A DNA stretch of 64,000 bases. Source: Burkholderia sp. Nafp2/4-1b (lineage in GTDB: Bacteria; Pseudomonadota; Gammaproteobacteria; Burkholderiales; Burkholderiaceae). The stretch covers positions 1-64,000 of the forward strand of contig NZ_ML058605.1 in NCBI RefSeq assembly GCF_003635165.1, written 5' to 3'. Both the position numbers and the translations under genes were made by a program. Of the stretch, positions 35,781-45,754 are shown piece by piece (within the stretch, counting starts at the first letter, position 1; each line of letters opens with the position of its first letter). Below the pieces are notes generated by a model. The model ran no database searches. It was not told where the DNA came from and saw only the letters and a list, made by a program, of their open reading frames with translations.

Positions 35781-35823
35781 GGGCGGGCCGCGGCCGCTGG
35801 CCGCTATCGTCTGCTTGCGACCC

Positions 35824-36654
35824 TCACTGCCGCGCCGTCCGCGCGTTATCCGGCATCGGCTGGTTGTAATTCGTACGGAACGGATTGATGTCGAGCCCGC
35901 CGCGGCGCGTATAGCGCGCATACACCGCGAGCTTCACCGGTTTGCACGCATGCAGGATGTCGAGAAAGATGCGCTCGACGCACTGCTCGTGAAAGCCCGT
36001 GTGATTGCGGAACGAGATGATGTAGCGCAGCAGCCCCGCGTGATCGATCTGCGGCCCCACGTAGTGAATCTGCACGCTGCCCCAGTCCGGCTGGCCGGTG
36101 ACCGGGCAGTTCGAGCGCAGCAGGTCGGACACGAGCGTTTCCTCGACCGGCGCTTCGATCTCGGCGTCAGCCGCCGACAGCAGCGACGGATCGGGTTCGT
36201 ACACGTCGGTGTCGAGGTCGAGCCGGTCGAGCGACAGCCCGTCGAGCTCTTCCATCTCGAGCTTGCCGAAATCGTGCGGCGACACGAGCTGCACCGACAC
36301 GGTCGCGCCGCATGCGGCCGACACGTCGCGCTTCAGCACGTCGCGCACCGCGTCGACGGAGTCGAATTTCGATTGCGCGAACGAGCCGAGATACAGCTTG
36401 AACGACTTCGATTCGACGATGTTCGGCGATTCGGCCGGCACGTAGAACGTCGCGACCGCGAGCTGCGGCTTGCCGCGCGCGTTGAGCCACGACAGCTCGT
36501 ATGCGTTCCAGATGTCGGTGCCGAAGAACGGCAGCGCCGACGTGATGCCGAGCTGCTCGCGCGCCCCGGCGCGCGGGATCGGGAACAGCAGCGCCGCGTC
36601 GTACTGCGCCGCGTAGACGGTGGCCTTGCCGAGCGGGGAATGTTCGGGATTCAT
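35824..36654 (-). CDS. queF: NADPH-dependent 7-cyano-7-deazaguanine reductase
   Basis: A 276-residue QueF of the long, two-domain type. The catalytic Cys is in [12 protein letters not shown] near residue 190, the NADPH/substrate part is [14 protein letters not shown] near 80, and [14 protein letters not shown] carries the second conserved element. It reduces preQ0 to preQ1 for queuosine in tRNA. The gene follows ilvA by 12 bases, probably in the same transcript, although the two enzymes have no metabolic link. Confidence 0.95.
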   Translation of the reverse strand: MNPEHSPLGKATVYAAQYDAALLFPIPRAGAREQLGITSALPFFGTDIWNAYELSWLNARGKPQLAVATFYVPAESPNIVESKSFKLYLGSFAQSKFDSVDAVRDVLKRDVSAACGATVSVQLVSPHDFGKLEMEELDGLSLDRLDLDTDVYEPDPSLLSAADAEIEAPVEETLVSDLLRSNCPVTGQPDWGSVQIHYVGPQIDHAGLLRYIISFRNHTGFHEQCVERIFLDILHACKPVKLAVYARYTRRGGLDINPFRTNYNQPMPDNARTARQ

Positions 36655-36666
36655 TGCACGAAACCT

Positions 36667-38190
36667 TTACGACAGGAAGAGACGGTACGCCGGATTGGCG
36701 CTCTCTTCGACATACGGATAGCCGAGCGCCGCGAGGAAGCGTTCGAACTCGGCACGATCGGCCTGCGGCACCTGCAGCCCGACGAGGATCGAGCTGTAGT
36801 CCGCGCCCTGGTTACGGTAGTGGAACAGGCTGATGTTCCAGTCCGGCGCCATCGACGACAGGAACTTCATCAGCGCGCCCGGCCGCTCCGGAAATTCGAA
36901 GCGGAACAGGCGTTCGTCGAGCGCGAGCGGCGAGCGGCCGCCGACCATGTAGCGGATATGTTCCTTCGACAGCTCATCGTGCGTCAGGTCGACGGTCTTG
37001 AAGCCGTGCGACTCGAAGTTCGCGGCGATCTCGGCCGATTCGCCGCGCCGCTTGATCTGCACGCCGACGAAGATATGCGCGGACTTCTCGTCGGCGATCC
37101 GGTAGTTGAACTCGGTGACGTTGCGATCGCCGACCAGCGAGCAGAAGCGCTTGAAACTGCCGCGCTCCTCGGGAATCGTGACGGCGAACACGGCTTCGCG
37201 CGCCTCGCCGACTTCCGCGCGCTCCGCGACGAAGCGCATCCGGTCGAAGTTCATGTTGGCGCCGGACGTCACGGCGACGAGCGTCTGGTTCTCGATCCCT
37301 TCCCGTTCCGCGTAGCGCTTCGCGCCTGCGACCGCGAGCGCGCCGGACGGTTCGAGCACGCTGCGCGTGTCCTGGAACACGTCCTTGATCGCCGCGCACA
37401 GTGCATCGGTGTCGACCGTCACCACGCCGTCGAGGAATTCGCTGCAGAGCCGGAAGGTTTCCTCGCCGACGAGCTTCACCGCGGTACCGTCGGCGAACAG
37501 GCCGACTTCGGCAAGCTCGACGCGCTTGCCCGCCTGCAGCGACTGCGCCATCGCGCACGAATCCTCGGCCTGCACGCCGAACACCTTGATCTCCGGACGC
37601 ACGGCCTTCACGTAGGCCGCCACGCCGGACGCGAGGCCGCCGCCGCCGATCGGCACGAAGATCGCGTGAATCGGGCCCTGGTGCTGGCGGAGGATTTCCA
37701 TCGCGATCGTGCCCTGGCCGGCGATCACGTAAGGATCGTCGAACGGGTGGACGAAGGTCAGGTCGCGCTCGGCCTGCACCTTCACCGCGTGCGCGTACGC
37801 ATCGCTGTACGACTCGCCGGCCTGGATCACCTCGACGCTCGGGCCGCCGTGCGCGCGCACCGCGTCGACCTTCACCTGCGGCGTCGTGACGGGCACGACG
37901 ATCACGGCCTTGATGCCCATCCGCGCCGCAGAGAACGCGACGCCTTGCGCATGGTTGCCGGCCGACGCCGTAATCACGCCGCGCGCGAGCGCGTCGGCCG
38001 GAATGTGCGCCATCTTGTTGTACGCGCCGCGCAGCTTGAACGAGAACACCGGCTGGTTGTCCTCGCGCTTCAGGTACACGGGGTTGCGCAGCCGGGCCGA
38101 CAGGTTGCGGGCGGGTTCGAGTTCCGTCTCGAGCGCGACGTCGTAGACGCGCGCGGTGAGGATTTTCTTCAGGTAATCGTGGGATGCCAT
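36667..38190 (-). CDS. ilvA: threonine ammonia-lyase, biosynthetic
   Basis: A 507-residue PLP enzyme: Lys52 in VFSFKLRGAYNK, the SAGNHAQGVA phosphate-binding stretch near 80, and the glycine loop VPIGGGGLASG near 190. The C-terminal third holds two ACT-like regulatory domains (around 330-410 and 425-500), so it should be feedback-inhibited by isoleucine. It makes 2-oxobutanoate for isoleucine. The ATG at 38190 is the family start; a longer in-frame start adds an unconserved leader. Confidence 0.95.
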   Translation of the reverse strand: MASHDYLKKILTARVYDVALETELEPARNLSARLRNPVYLKREDNQPVFSFKLRGAYNKMAHIPADALARGVITASAGNHAQGVAFSAARMGIKAVIVVPVTTPQVKVDAVRAHGGPSVEVIQAGESYSDAYAHAVKVQAERDLTFVHPFDDPYVIAGQGTIAMEILRQHQGPIHAIFVPIGGGGLASGVAAYVKAVRPEIKVFGVQAEDSCAMAQSLQAGKRVELAEVGLFADGTAVKLVGEETFRLCSEFLDGVVTVDTDALCAAIKDVFQDTRSVLEPSGALAVAGAKRYAEREGIENQTLVAVTSGANMNFDRMRFVAERAEVGEAREAVFAVTIPEERGSFKRFCSLVGDRNVTEFNYRIADEKSAHIFVGVQIKRRGESAEIAANFESHGFKTVDLTHDELSKEHIRYMVGGRSPLALDERLFRFEFPERPGALMKFLSSMAPDWNISLFHYRNQGADYSSILVGLQVPQADRAEFERFLAALGYPYVEESANPAYRLFLS

Positions 38191-38764
38191 GGGCGCTCGC
38201 GTGCGGTGCGGAAGCTGACGGTAAAGGATCAATGATAGCGCCAAGGGTCCGCCCGCATGCAAGCGGCATGCCGGCGCGCGGCCGCGGAGCCGCGCCGGCG
38301 GGCGTGTTTGTCGCGCGGCGCGTCCTTTTTTACCGGTTTAACCGCGCGGTTACCGACCGGACGGACGGCGAATGGCGGCGCAAAACCGCGCCGAGCCAGG
38401 CCTGGCGCGGGTTGCGCCGAAAGCCCCACGACCTGTCCGGCGTGTCACGGACGGCCCGATCATGGGTTAGAATTCCGTTTTGAATCAAGGATCGGAAGAT
38501 GCAGAGGCACCCTCGGATCGCCCCGTTGAAGCCGTCGCCGCGCGCAGCCAGTCCCGCGGCGGAACGGCATGCGCGCCGCGCGCGATCGTGCTGATGGCTC
38601 CGAGTGCCGCCAGGCCCTGCCGGCCAGGAACGGTGAGTGAAGACCCGCTCCGGCCCCATGCGAGATAGTCGCCGGCCTGGCACGAGAACAGATTTCCCCA
38701 AGATTGCGCCTACGCGCTTGCCGACGCCCGTGCACGGTGTATCGGCCCTCCGAGTCGTCCGAAC
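38191..38764. promoter_or_regulatory. divergent intergenic region, ilvA and FAD/Fe-S dehydrogenase
   Basis: No gene is convincing in these 574 bases. A perfect 14-base palindrome TAACCGCGCGGTTA lies at 38339-38352, flanked by ACCGGT and ACCGACCGG. A TAGAAT at 38468-38473 may be the -10 for the rightward gene, leaving a leader of about 290 bases before the ATG at 38765. I could not fit the leader to a known riboswitch. Confidence 0.4.
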
Positions 38765-41700
38765 ATGAACGCACCACAAGTTTTCGATCCGCATGGCGCG
38801 GCCGCCGCCGTCGCCGCCGACCCCGCGCCCCGTCTGCGCGAGATTCCCTACAACTACACGTCCTTCTCCGATCGCGAGATCGTGATCCGCCTGCTCGGCG
38901 CGGAGGCGTGGTCGGTGCTCGACGAGCTGCGCGCGGAACGCCGCACGGGCCGCTCGGCACGGATGCTGTATGAAGTGCTCGGCGATATCTGGGTCGTACG
39001 CCGCAACCCGTATCTGCAGGACGACCTGCTCGACAACCCGAAGCGCCGCGCGCTGTTGATCGAGGCGCTGAATCACCGCCTGACGGAGATCGGCAAGCGC
39101 CGCCGCGCCGATCTGACCGCGCACCGCGACGACGCCGGCCGCGAACGCGCCGAACGCGTCGAGATGCTGGAAGCCGCCGCGCAGCGCGCGGTCGACGAAT
39201 TCGCCGATGAATTCGACAAGATGGCCGACCTGCGCCGCCGCGCGACCAAGGCGCTCGGCCGCTGCACGCAGAAGGACAACATCCGCTTCGACGGGCTGTC
39301 GCGCGTGTCGCATGTGACCGATGCGACCGACTGGCGCGTCGAATACCCGTTCGTCGTGCTGACCCCCGATACCGAAGCCGAGATCGCCGCGCTGATCAAG
39401 GCATGCTTCGAACTCGGCCTGACCGTGATCCCGCGCGGCGGCGGCACGGGTTACACGGGCGGCGCAGTGCCGCTCACGCCGTTCTCCGCGGTGATCAACA
39501 CCGAGAAGCTCGAACAGCTCGGCGCGGTCGAGCTGACCGAACTGCCGGGCGTCGCGCACAAGGTGCCGACGATCTTCTCAGGCGCGGGCGTCGTCACGCG
39601 CCGCGTGACCGAAGCGGCCGAAGCGGCCGGCTACGTGTTCGCGGTCGATCCGACCTCGCTCGACGCATCGTGCATCGGCGGCAACGTCGCGATGAACGCG
39701 GGCGGCAAGAAGGCCGTGCTGTGGGGCACCGCGCTCGACAACCTGGCCTGGTGGCGGATGGTCGACCCGGACGGCAACTGGCTCGAAGTCACGCGCCACG
39801 AGCACAACCAGGGCAAGATCCACGACATCGCGGTCGCTCGCTTCGAGCTGAAGTGGTTCGACGGCGCGTATGCGCCGGGCGAGAAGCTGCTCAAGACCGA
39901 AATGCTCGAGATCGAAGGCCGCCGGTTCCGCAAGGAAGGCCTCGGCAAGGACGTGACCGACAAGTTCCTCGCCGGCCTGCCGGGCGTGCAGAAGGAAGGC
40001 TGCGACGGGCTCATCACGTCCGCGCGCTGGGTGCTGCACAAGATGCCCGCGCACACGCGCACCGTCTGCCTCGAATTCTTCGGCCAGGCGCGCGAGGCGA
40101 TCCCGAGCATCGTCGAAATCAAGGACTACCTGTTCGAAACGTCGAAGCAGGGCGGCGCGATCCTCGCGGGTCTCGAACACCTCGACGAGCGCTACCTGCG
40201 CGCGGTCGGCTATGCGACCAAGAGCAAGCGCAATGCCTTCCCGAAGATGGTGCTGATCGGCGACATCGTCGGCGATGACGCCGATGCGGTCGCGCACGCG
40301 ACGTCCGAAGTGATCCGGATGGCGAACGGCAAGAGCGGGGAAGGGTTCGTCGCGATCAGCGCGGAGGCGCGCAAGCGCTTCTGGCTCGACCGCAGCCGCA
40401 CGGCCGCGATCGCGAAGCACACCAACGCGTTCAAGATCAACGAAGACGTCGTGATCCCGCTGAACCGGATGGGCGAGTACACCGACGGCATCGAGCGGAT
40501 CAACATCGAGCTGTCGCTGAAGAACAAGCTGCAGCTGGTCGATGCGCTCGAAGCGTTCTTCCGTGCCGGCAACCTGCCGCTCGGCAAGACCGACGACGCG
40601 AACGAGATCCCGAGCGCCGAACTGCTGGAAGACCGCGTGCAGCAGGCGCTGGAGTTGCTCAAGCGCGTGCGTGCGCGCTGGGAGTTCGTGCGCGACCGGC
40701 TCGACCAGCCGCTGCGCGAGGCGCAGCACTACCTCGTGCAGCTTGGCTACGAGGCGCTCGCCGAGAAGTTCGCCGATCGCGCGGACGAGCAGCCGGGCGC
40801 GACCGTGTTCCACATCACGCAGGACCGCACGGTCCGCATCTCGTGGAAGCAGGAGATCCGCGCGGAACTGCGCGCGATCTTCAACGGCGGTGCGTTCAAG
40901 CACATCCTCGACGAAGCGCAGGCGATCCACAAGCGGGTGCTGCGCGGCCGCGTGTTCGTCGCGCTGCACATGCACGCGGGCGACGGCAACGTCCACACCA
41001 ACATCCCGGTCAACTCCGACAACTACGAGATGCTGCAGGACGCCCACGCGTCGGTCGCCCGCATCATGACGCTCGCGCGCTCGCTCGACGGCGTGATCTC
41101 CGGCGAACACGGGATCGGCATCACGAAGCTCGAGTTCCTGACCGACGACGAGATCGCCGAATTCCGCGCGTACAAGCAGCGCGTCGACCCGAACGGCCGC
41201 TTCAACAAGGGCAAGCTGCTCGACGGCGCCGACCTGCGCAATGCGTACACGCCCAGCTTCGGGCTGATGGGCTACGAGTCGCTGATCATGCAGCAGTCCG
41301 ACATCGGCGCGATCGCCGATTCGGTGAAGGACTGCCTGCGCTGCGGCAAGTGCAAGCCGGTGTGCGCGACCCACGTGCCGCGCGCGAACCTGCTGTACAG
41401 CCCGCGCAACAAGATCCTCGCGACTTCGCTGCTGGTCGAGGCGTTCCTGTACGAAGAGCAGACGCGCCGCGGCGTGTCGATCAAGCACTGGGATGAGTTC
41501 AACGACGTGGCCGACCACTGCACGGTGTGCCACAAGTGCGCGACGCCGTGCCCGGTGAAGATCGACTTCGGCGACGTCACGATGAACATGCGCAACCTGT
41601 TGCGCAAGATGGGCAAAAAGAAGTTCAACGCCGGCAATGCGGCGGGCATGTTCTTCCTGAACGCGACCAATCCGCAGACGATCAACGCCGCGCGCAGCGT

Positions 41701-42790
41701 GATGATGGGCGTCGGCTACAAGGTGCAGCGTTTCGCGAACGACATGCTGAAGAAGGTCGTGACGAAGCAGACGCAGCACCCGCCCGCGACGACCGGCAAG
41801 CCGCCGGCGGTCGAGCAGGTGATCCACTTCGTCAACAAGAAGATGCCGGGCAACCTGCCGAAGAAGACGGCGCGTGCGCTGCTCGACATCGAGGACAACA
41901 AGATCGTGCCGATCATCCGCAACCCGAAGTCGACGACCGTCGATTCGGAAGCGGTGTTCTACTTCCCGGGCTGCGGCTCCGAGCGCCTGTTCTCGCAGGT
42001 CGGGCTGGCGACGCAGGCGATGCTGTGGGAAGCGGGCGTGCAGACCGTGCTGCCGCCGGGCTACCTGTGCTGCGGTTATCCGCAGCGCGGCTCGGGCCAG
42101 TACGACAAGGCCGAGAAGATCGTCACCGACAACCGCGTGCTGTTCCACCGGGTCGCGAACACGCTGAACTACCTCGACATCAAGACGGTGGTCGTGTCGT
42201 GCGGCACCTGCTACGACCAGCTCGCCGGGTATGAATTCGACAAGATCTTCCCGGGCTGCCGGATCATCGACATCCACGAGTTCCTGCTCGAGAAGGGGAT
42301 GAAGCTCGACGGCGTGACGGGCACGCGCTACATGTATCACGACCCGTGCCACACGCCGATCAAGACGATGGATCCGGTCAAGCTCGTCAACGAGCTGATG
42401 GGTGCGGAGAAAGACGGCTACAAGATCGAGAAGAACGATCGCTGCTGCGGTGAGTCGGGCACGCTCGCGGTCACGCGTCCGGACATCTCCACGCAGGTCC
42501 GCTTCCGCAAGGAAGAGGAACTCCGCAAGGGCGCCGCGAAGCTGCGCGCGATTCCCGTCGTGGCCGGCGACGTGCCGCCGCCGGCCGCCGCGAGCGCGAC
42601 CGGCCCGGACGTGAAGATCCTCACGAGCTGCCCGTCGTGCCTGCAGGGCCTGTCGCGCTACAACGAGGACGCGAACATCGAGGCCGACTACATCGTGGTC
42701 GAAATCGCGCGCCAGGTGCTCGGCGAGAACTGGATGGCCGATTATGTCGCACACGCGAACAATGGCGGGATCGAGCGCGTGCTGGTCTAA
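38765..42790 (+). CDS. large FAD/4Fe-4S/CCG dehydrogenase (DUF3683-type)
   Basis: A 1341-residue fusion. Residues 1-190 are a charged N-terminal domain (DUF3683 type). About 200-480 is a PCMH-type FAD-binding domain with [12 protein letters not shown] near 221. About 520-835 is the FAD-oxidase C domain with [12 protein letters not shown] near 735. Two 4Fe-4S motifs follow: [11 protein letters not shown] (857) and [11 protein letters not shown] (918). The last part has two CCG domains (PGCGSERLF 1065, YHDPCHTP 1190, [10 protein letters not shown] 1220). It resembles a GlcD-GlcF or Dld-type oxidase in one chain, so it probably oxidises a 2-hydroxy acid and sends electrons to quinone. Substrate unknown. 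Confidence 0.85.
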   Translation: MNAPQVFDPHGAAAAVAADPAPRLREIPYNYTSFSDREIVIRLLGAEAWSVLDELRAERRTGRSARMLYEVLGDIWVVRRNPYLQDDLLDNPKRRALLIEALNHRLTEIGKRRRADLTAHRDDAGRERAERVEMLEAAAQRAVDEFADEFDKMADLRRRATKALGRCTQKDNIRFDGLSRVSHVTDATDWRVEYPFVVLTPDTEAEIAALIKACFELGLTVIPRGGGTGYTGGAVPLTPFSAVINTEKLEQLGAVELTELPGVAHKVPTIFSGAGVVTRRVTEAAEAAGYVFAVDPTSLDASCIGGNVAMNAGGKKAVLWGTALDNLAWWRMVDPDGNWLEVTRHEHNQGKIHDIAVARFELKWFDGAYAPGEKLLKTEMLEIEGRRFRKEGLGKDVTDKFLAGLPGVQKEGCDGLITSARWVLHKMPAHTRTVCLEFFGQAREAIPSIVEIKDYLFETSKQGGAILAGLEHLDERYLRAVGYATKSKRNAFPKMVLIGDIVGDDADAVAHATSEVIRMANGKSGEGFVAISAEARKRFWLDRSRTAAIAKHTNAFKINEDVVIPLNRMGEYTDGIERINIELSLKNKLQLVDALEAFFRAGNLPLGKTDDANEIPSAELLEDRVQQALELLKRVRARWEFVRDRLDQPLREAQHYLVQLGYEALAEKFADRADEQPGATVFHITQDRTVRISWKQEIRAELRAIFNGGAFKHILDEAQAIHKRVLRGRVFVALHMHAGDGNVHTNIPVNSDNYEMLQDAHASVARIMTLARSLDGVISGEHGIGITKLEFLTDDEIAEFRAYKQRVDPNGRFNKGKLLDGADLRNAYTPSFGLMGYESLIMQQSDIGAIADSVKDCLRCGKCKPVCATHVPRANLLYSPRNKILATSLLVEAFLYEEQTRRGVSIKHWDEFNDVADHCTVCHKCATPCPVKIDFGDVTMNMRNLLRKMGKKKFNAGNAAGMFFLNATNPQTINAARSVMMGVGYKVQRFANDMLKKVVTKQTQHPPATTGKPPAVEQVIHFVNKKMPGNLPKKTARALLDIEDNKIVPIIRNPKSTTVDSEAVFYFPGCGSERLFSQVGLATQAMLWEAGVQTVLPPGYLCCGYPQRGSGQYDKAEKIVTDNRVLFHRVANTLNYLDIKTVVVSCGTCYDQLAGYEFDKIFPGCRIIDIHEFLLEKGMKLDGVTGTRYMYHDPCHTPIKTMDPVKLVNELMGAEKDGYKIEKNDRCCGESGTLAVTRPDISTQVRFRKEEELRKGAAKLRAIPVVAGDVPPPAAASATGPDVKILTSCPSCLQGLSRYNEDANIEADYIVVEIARQVLGENWMADYVAHANNGGIERVLV

Positions 42791-42830
42791 TGCGGGCATG
42801 ACGACCGTCCGGTCGGGCAACGGATGAGAG

Positions 42831-42860
42831 CGGGCGCCGGCGCTGATGCGCCGGCGCCCG
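42831..42860. other. 13-base perfect hairpin upstream of the HIT gene
   Basis: CGGGCGCCGGCGC and its exact complement at 42848-42860 enclose the loop TGAT. It starts about 40 bases after the dehydrogenase stop and ends 17 bases before the HIT gene start, near its ribosome-binding site. There is no T run, so it may act as an RNA-stabilising or translation-limiting structure rather than a terminator. Confidence 0.55.
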
Positions 42861-42877
42861 TGCACATGGGAGCGACG

Positions 42878-43321
42878 ATGGAATGCGTGTTTTGCCGTGA
42901 AGACGGCGGCGAGGTGCTCTGGCACGACGACTTGCTGCGCGTCGTCCTCGCGACGGGCGAGCACGACTACCCGGGCTTCTGCCGGGTGATCTGGGGCACG
43001 CACGTGGTCGAGTTCTCCGATCTCGGCGAGCCCGAGCGGGCACATCTGATGCGCGTCGTGTACGCGGTGGAGCGGGCCGTGCGCCGCGTGATGCAGCCGA
43101 ACAAGGTGAATCTCGCGAGCCTCGGCAACATGGTGCCGCACGTGCACTGGCACGTGATCCCGCGCTTCTCGAACGATGCCCATTTTCCGCAGCCCGTCTG
43201 GGCGCCGCGCCAGCGCAGCGTGTCCGAGGCGCTGCTGCGCTCGCGCGCGGCGCAGGCCTCGCTGCTGCACAATGCGGTGCGCGAGGAAATTCAACGAACG
43301 ACCGATTCGAGGCAGCCATGA
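42878..43321 (+). CDS. HIT family hydrolase
   Basis: A 147-residue histidine-triad protein. It begins MECVFCREDGGEVLWHDD, and the active-site triad is HVHWHVIPR near residue 89. HIT proteins split nucleoside phosphoramidates or dinucleotide polyphosphates. The ATG at 42878 has a GGGAG site about six bases upstream; two earlier in-frame starts lie in the hairpin region and are less likely. Its stop overlaps the DUF971 gene by ATGA. Confidence 0.88.
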   Translation: MECVFCREDGGEVLWHDDLLRVVLATGEHDYPGFCRVIWGTHVVEFSDLGEPERAHLMRVVYAVERAVRRVMQPNKVNLASLGNMVPHVHWHVIPRFSNDAHFPQPVWAPRQRSVSEALLRSRAAQASLLHNAVREEIQRTTDSRQP

Positions 43322-43731
43322 GCGGTTTGACTTCCACGACGCCGATTCCGTCCGGCGTCGTCGTGCACGCGGTGTCGCGCGTGCTCGAATTGCAGTACCC
43401 GAACGGCGAAAATTACCGGATTCCGTTCGAGCTGATGCGCGTCTATTCGCCGTCGGCCGAGGTGCGCGGCCACGGGCCCGGCCAGGAGACGCTGCAGACG
43501 GGCAAGCGCGAGGTGACGATCACCGCGCTCGAGGGCGTGGGCAACTACGCGCTGCAGCCGACGTTCTCCGACGGCCATTCGACCGGCATCTACTCGTGGG
43601 ATCTGCTGTACGAACTGGCGACGCAGCAGGATTCGTTGTGGCGCGACTATTTCGACAAACTGAAGGCGGCGGGCGTCGAGCGCGACGCGCCGATGCAGGC
43701 GGCCTCCGCGCCGCACGGCCACTGCCACTGA
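43318..43731 (+). CDS. DUF971 family protein (gamma-butyrobetaine hydroxylase-like N-domain)
   Basis: A 137-residue protein of the DUF971 group: [26 protein letters not shown] near the start and [20 protein letters not shown] in the middle. A His-rich C-terminus ends HGHCH, which may bind metal. Members often lie next to ubiE or iron-sulfur genes and are of unknown function. Start overlaps the HIT stop, so the two are coupled; ubiE follows 52 bases later. Confidence 0.88.
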   Translation: MSGLTSTTPIPSGVVVHAVSRVLELQYPNGENYRIPFELMRVYSPSAEVRGHGPGQETLQTGKREVTITALEGVGNYALQPTFSDGHSTGIYSWDLLYELATQQDSLWRDYFDKLKAAGVERDAPMQAASAPHGHCH

Positions 43732-43735
43732 AATC

Positions 43736-43762
43736 GACGGCGCCCGCTCGGCGCCGTCTTGC
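43736..43762 (+). terminator. hairpin between DUF971 and ubiE genes
   Basis: Nine-base perfect arms GACGGCGCC (43736-43744) and GGCGCCGTC (43750-43758) with a 5-base loop, followed by TTGCC. The T run is short, so it may only weaken read-through into ubiE. Confidence 0.45.
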
Positions 43763-43783
43763 CATTTACTGAGGATCAACGCG

Positions 43784-44515
43784 ATGAGCAAAACCCACTT
43801 CGGCTTCGAAAGCGTCGAAGAAACCGAAAAAGCGAAGAAAGTGGCGGGCGTGTTTCATTCGGTCGCGAGCAACTACGATCTGATGAACGACCTGATGTCG
43901 GCCGGCATGCACCGCGCATGGAAGGCGTTCACGATCGCGCAGGCGAACGTGCGTCCCGGCTTCAAGGTGCTCGACATCGCGGCCGGCACGGGCGACCTGA
44001 CCAAGGCGTTCGCGAAGGCGGCCGGCCCGACGGGCGAAGTCTGGCACACCGACATCAACGAATCGATGCTGCGCGTCGGCCGCGACCGCCTGCTCGACAA
44101 GGGCATCGTGACGCCGTCGCTGCTGTGCGACGCAGAGAAAACACCGTTCCCCGACAACTACTTCGACGTGGTCACGGTCGCGTTCGGGCTGCGCAACATG
44201 ACGCACAAGGATGCCGCGCTCGCCGAGATGCGCCGCGTGACGAAGCCCGGCGGCCGCGTGATGGTGCTGGAATTCTCGAAAGTATGGGATCCGCTGAAAA
44301 AAGCGTACGACCTGTATTCTTTCAAAGTATTACCGTGGCTTGGCGACAAGTTCGCGAAAGATGCTGAAAGTTACCGGTATCTTGCTGAATCTATCCGGAT
44401 GCACCCCGATCAAGACACGCTGAAGACGATGATGGAACAAGCGGGCCTCGATGCCGTCAAATATTACAATTTGTCAGGTGGCGTGGTAGCTTTACACCTC
44501 GGAACCAAGTACTAA
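43784..44515 (+). CDS. ubiE: ubiquinone/menaquinone C-methyltransferase UbiE
   Basis: A 243-residue SAM methyltransferase. SAM motif I is [13 protein letters not shown] near residue 64, followed by the family signature [16 protein letters not shown] near 130 and [15 protein letters not shown] near 160. It adds the C2 methyl group (C5 of the final ring) in ubiquinone synthesis. The end of the gene is notably less GC-rich in codon choice than its start. Downstream are a Tim44-like gene, ubiJ and ubiB, so much of the ubiquinone assembly set is together here. Confidence 0.96.
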   Translation: MSKTHFGFESVEETEKAKKVAGVFHSVASNYDLMNDLMSAGMHRAWKAFTIAQANVRPGFKVLDIAAGTGDLTKAFAKAAGPTGEVWHTDINESMLRVGRDRLLDKGIVTPSLLCDAEKTPFPDNYFDVVTVAFGLRNMTHKDAALAEMRRVTKPGGRVMVLEFSKVWDPLKKAYDLYSFKVLPWLGDKFAKDAESYRYLAESIRMHPDQDTLKTMMEQAGLDAVKYYNLSGGVVALHLGTKY

Positions 44516-44556
44516 GGGGTTCTTTCCATACATTCGCCTTACATCTGGAGAAGCTG

Positions 44557-45591
44557 ATGTCCGAATCGCGTTCGTTGTTCAACCGTAGCAAGCCGTCGAA
44601 GCCGTGGGCTCGACGGGTCGGCACGCTGCTGATGGTCGGCCTGCTCACGGCCGGCACGTTCGCATCGCTCGACGCCGAAGCCAAGCGCATGGGCGGCGGG
44701 CGCAGCATCGGCCGTCAGAGCTCCACCGTCACGCAGCGCCAGGCTACGCCGCCGGCGCAGCAGCCGATGCAGCAGGCCGCGCCGTCGCAGGCCCAGCGCG
44801 CGAATCCGGCCGCACCGGCACCGGCCGCGCAGCCGAACCGCTCGCGCTGGCTCGGGCCGATCGCCGGTCTCGCGGCCGGCCTCGGCATCGCGGCGCTGCT
44901 GTCGCACTTCGGCCTCGGCGGCGCCTTCGCGAGCATGATGGCGAACGTCATCGTGATTGCACTGCTCGCGATGGTCGGCATCTGGCTGGTCCGCAAGTTC
45001 ATGAACCGTCGTCGCCCGCACGAGCCGGCGTACTCGGTCGGCGGCTCGTCGTCGGCGTCGGGCGGCTACTCGCAAAGCCCGTCGTTCCAGCAGGGCAGCA
45101 CCGGCAACAACTACGCCGGCAGCGGCAGCAGCTATGCGAACGAGGCGCAGGGCGTGTTCGGCGGCGGCGCTGCGGCCGCGGGCGCGGCAGGCGCGATGGC
45201 GGCCGCACCGCTCCAGGTGCCGGCCGGCTTCGACACCGAAGCGTTCCTGCGCAGCGCGAAGGTCTACTTCGTGCGCCTGCAGGCGGCGTGGGACCAGGGC
45301 AACCTGGCCGACATCCGCGAGTTCACGACGCCGGAAATGTTCGCCGAGATCAAGATCGACCTCGATTCGCGCGGCAACGAAGCGAACCAGACCGATGTCG
45401 TGCAGCTCGACGCGGAACTCGTCGCGATCGAGGATCGCGGCATCGAGCAGTCGGCGAGCGTGCGTTTCCACGGGCTGATCCGCGAGTCGGCGAATGCGTC
45501 GGCGGCGCCGTTCGACGAGGTGTGGAACCTGTCGAAGTCGGGCAGCCAGGGCTGGCTGCTCGCGGGTATCCAGCAGATCAACACGCACTGA
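44557..45591 (+). CDS. Tim44-like domain membrane protein
   Basis: A 344-residue protein with a hydrophobic N-terminal segment (GTLLMVGLLTAGTFASLDAEA, signal or anchor), a low-complexity Gln/Ala/Pro region to about residue 90, two hydrophobic segments (about 100-145), a Gly/Ser-rich linker, and a C-terminal Tim44-like domain from about 225 (FDTEAFLRSAKVYFVRLQAAWDQGN, then TPEMFAEIKIDLDSRG). Bacterial members are of unknown function. It lies 41 bases after ubiE and 160 bases before ubiJ, a conserved betaproteobacterial arrangement. Confidence 0.88.
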   Translation: MSESRSLFNRSKPSKPWARRVGTLLMVGLLTAGTFASLDAEAKRMGGGRSIGRQSSTVTQRQATPPAQQPMQQAAPSQAQRANPAAPAPAAQPNRSRWLGPIAGLAAGLGIAALLSHFGLGGAFASMMANVIVIALLAMVGIWLVRKFMNRRRPHEPAYSVGGSSSASGGYSQSPSFQQGSTGNNYAGSGSSYANEAQGVFGGGAAAAGAAGAMAAAPLQVPAGFDTEAFLRSAKVYFVRLQAAWDQGNLADIREFTTPEMFAEIKIDLDSRGNEANQTDVVQLDAELVAIEDRGIEQSASVRFHGLIRESANASAAPFDEVWNLSKSGSQGWLLAGIQQINTH

Positions 45592-45705
45592 GCGTGACCG
45601 GCGGCCGGCCTGCCGGCTGCCCGGGCGACGGCCGCCGCACTGCGACCGCTTGCCGCCCGGGTGTGCGGTTGGCCGCGGTCTGCCGACGATCCGACGTTAC
45701 AATAG

Positions 45706-45743
45706 AAACCCGCGTGGGCGCCCGGCCTGCGCGGGTTTTTTCT
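45706..45743 (+). terminator. intrinsic terminator just upstream of ubiJ
   Basis: Nine-base arms AAACCCGCG (45706-45714) and CGCGGGTTT (45730-45738) with a GC-rich 15-base loop and a run of six T. It ends 12 bases before the ubiJ ATG. A TACAAT hexamer at 45698-45703 comes just before it, so either it ends the Tim44-like transcript or it sits in the leader of ubiJ-ubiB as an attenuator. Confidence 0.7.
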
Positions 45744-45754
45744 TTCCCAGCCCG

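Noticed and set aside
38480..38668. Possible leader peptide of 62 codons before the large dehydrogenase
   Set aside because: Begins with TTG and lacks a convincing ribosome-binding site; composition is low-complexity.
38474..38764. Possible riboswitch in the long leader of the dehydrogenase gene
   Set aside because: I looked for conserved glycine, TPP and cobalamin motifs and found none that fit.
39578..43294. Very long open frame (over 1200 codons) on the minus strand opposite the large dehydrogenase
   Set aside because: Its product is an Arg/His/Ala/Val-rich string without domains, as expected for the antisense of GC-rich codons; the plus strand has a full set of recognised motifs.
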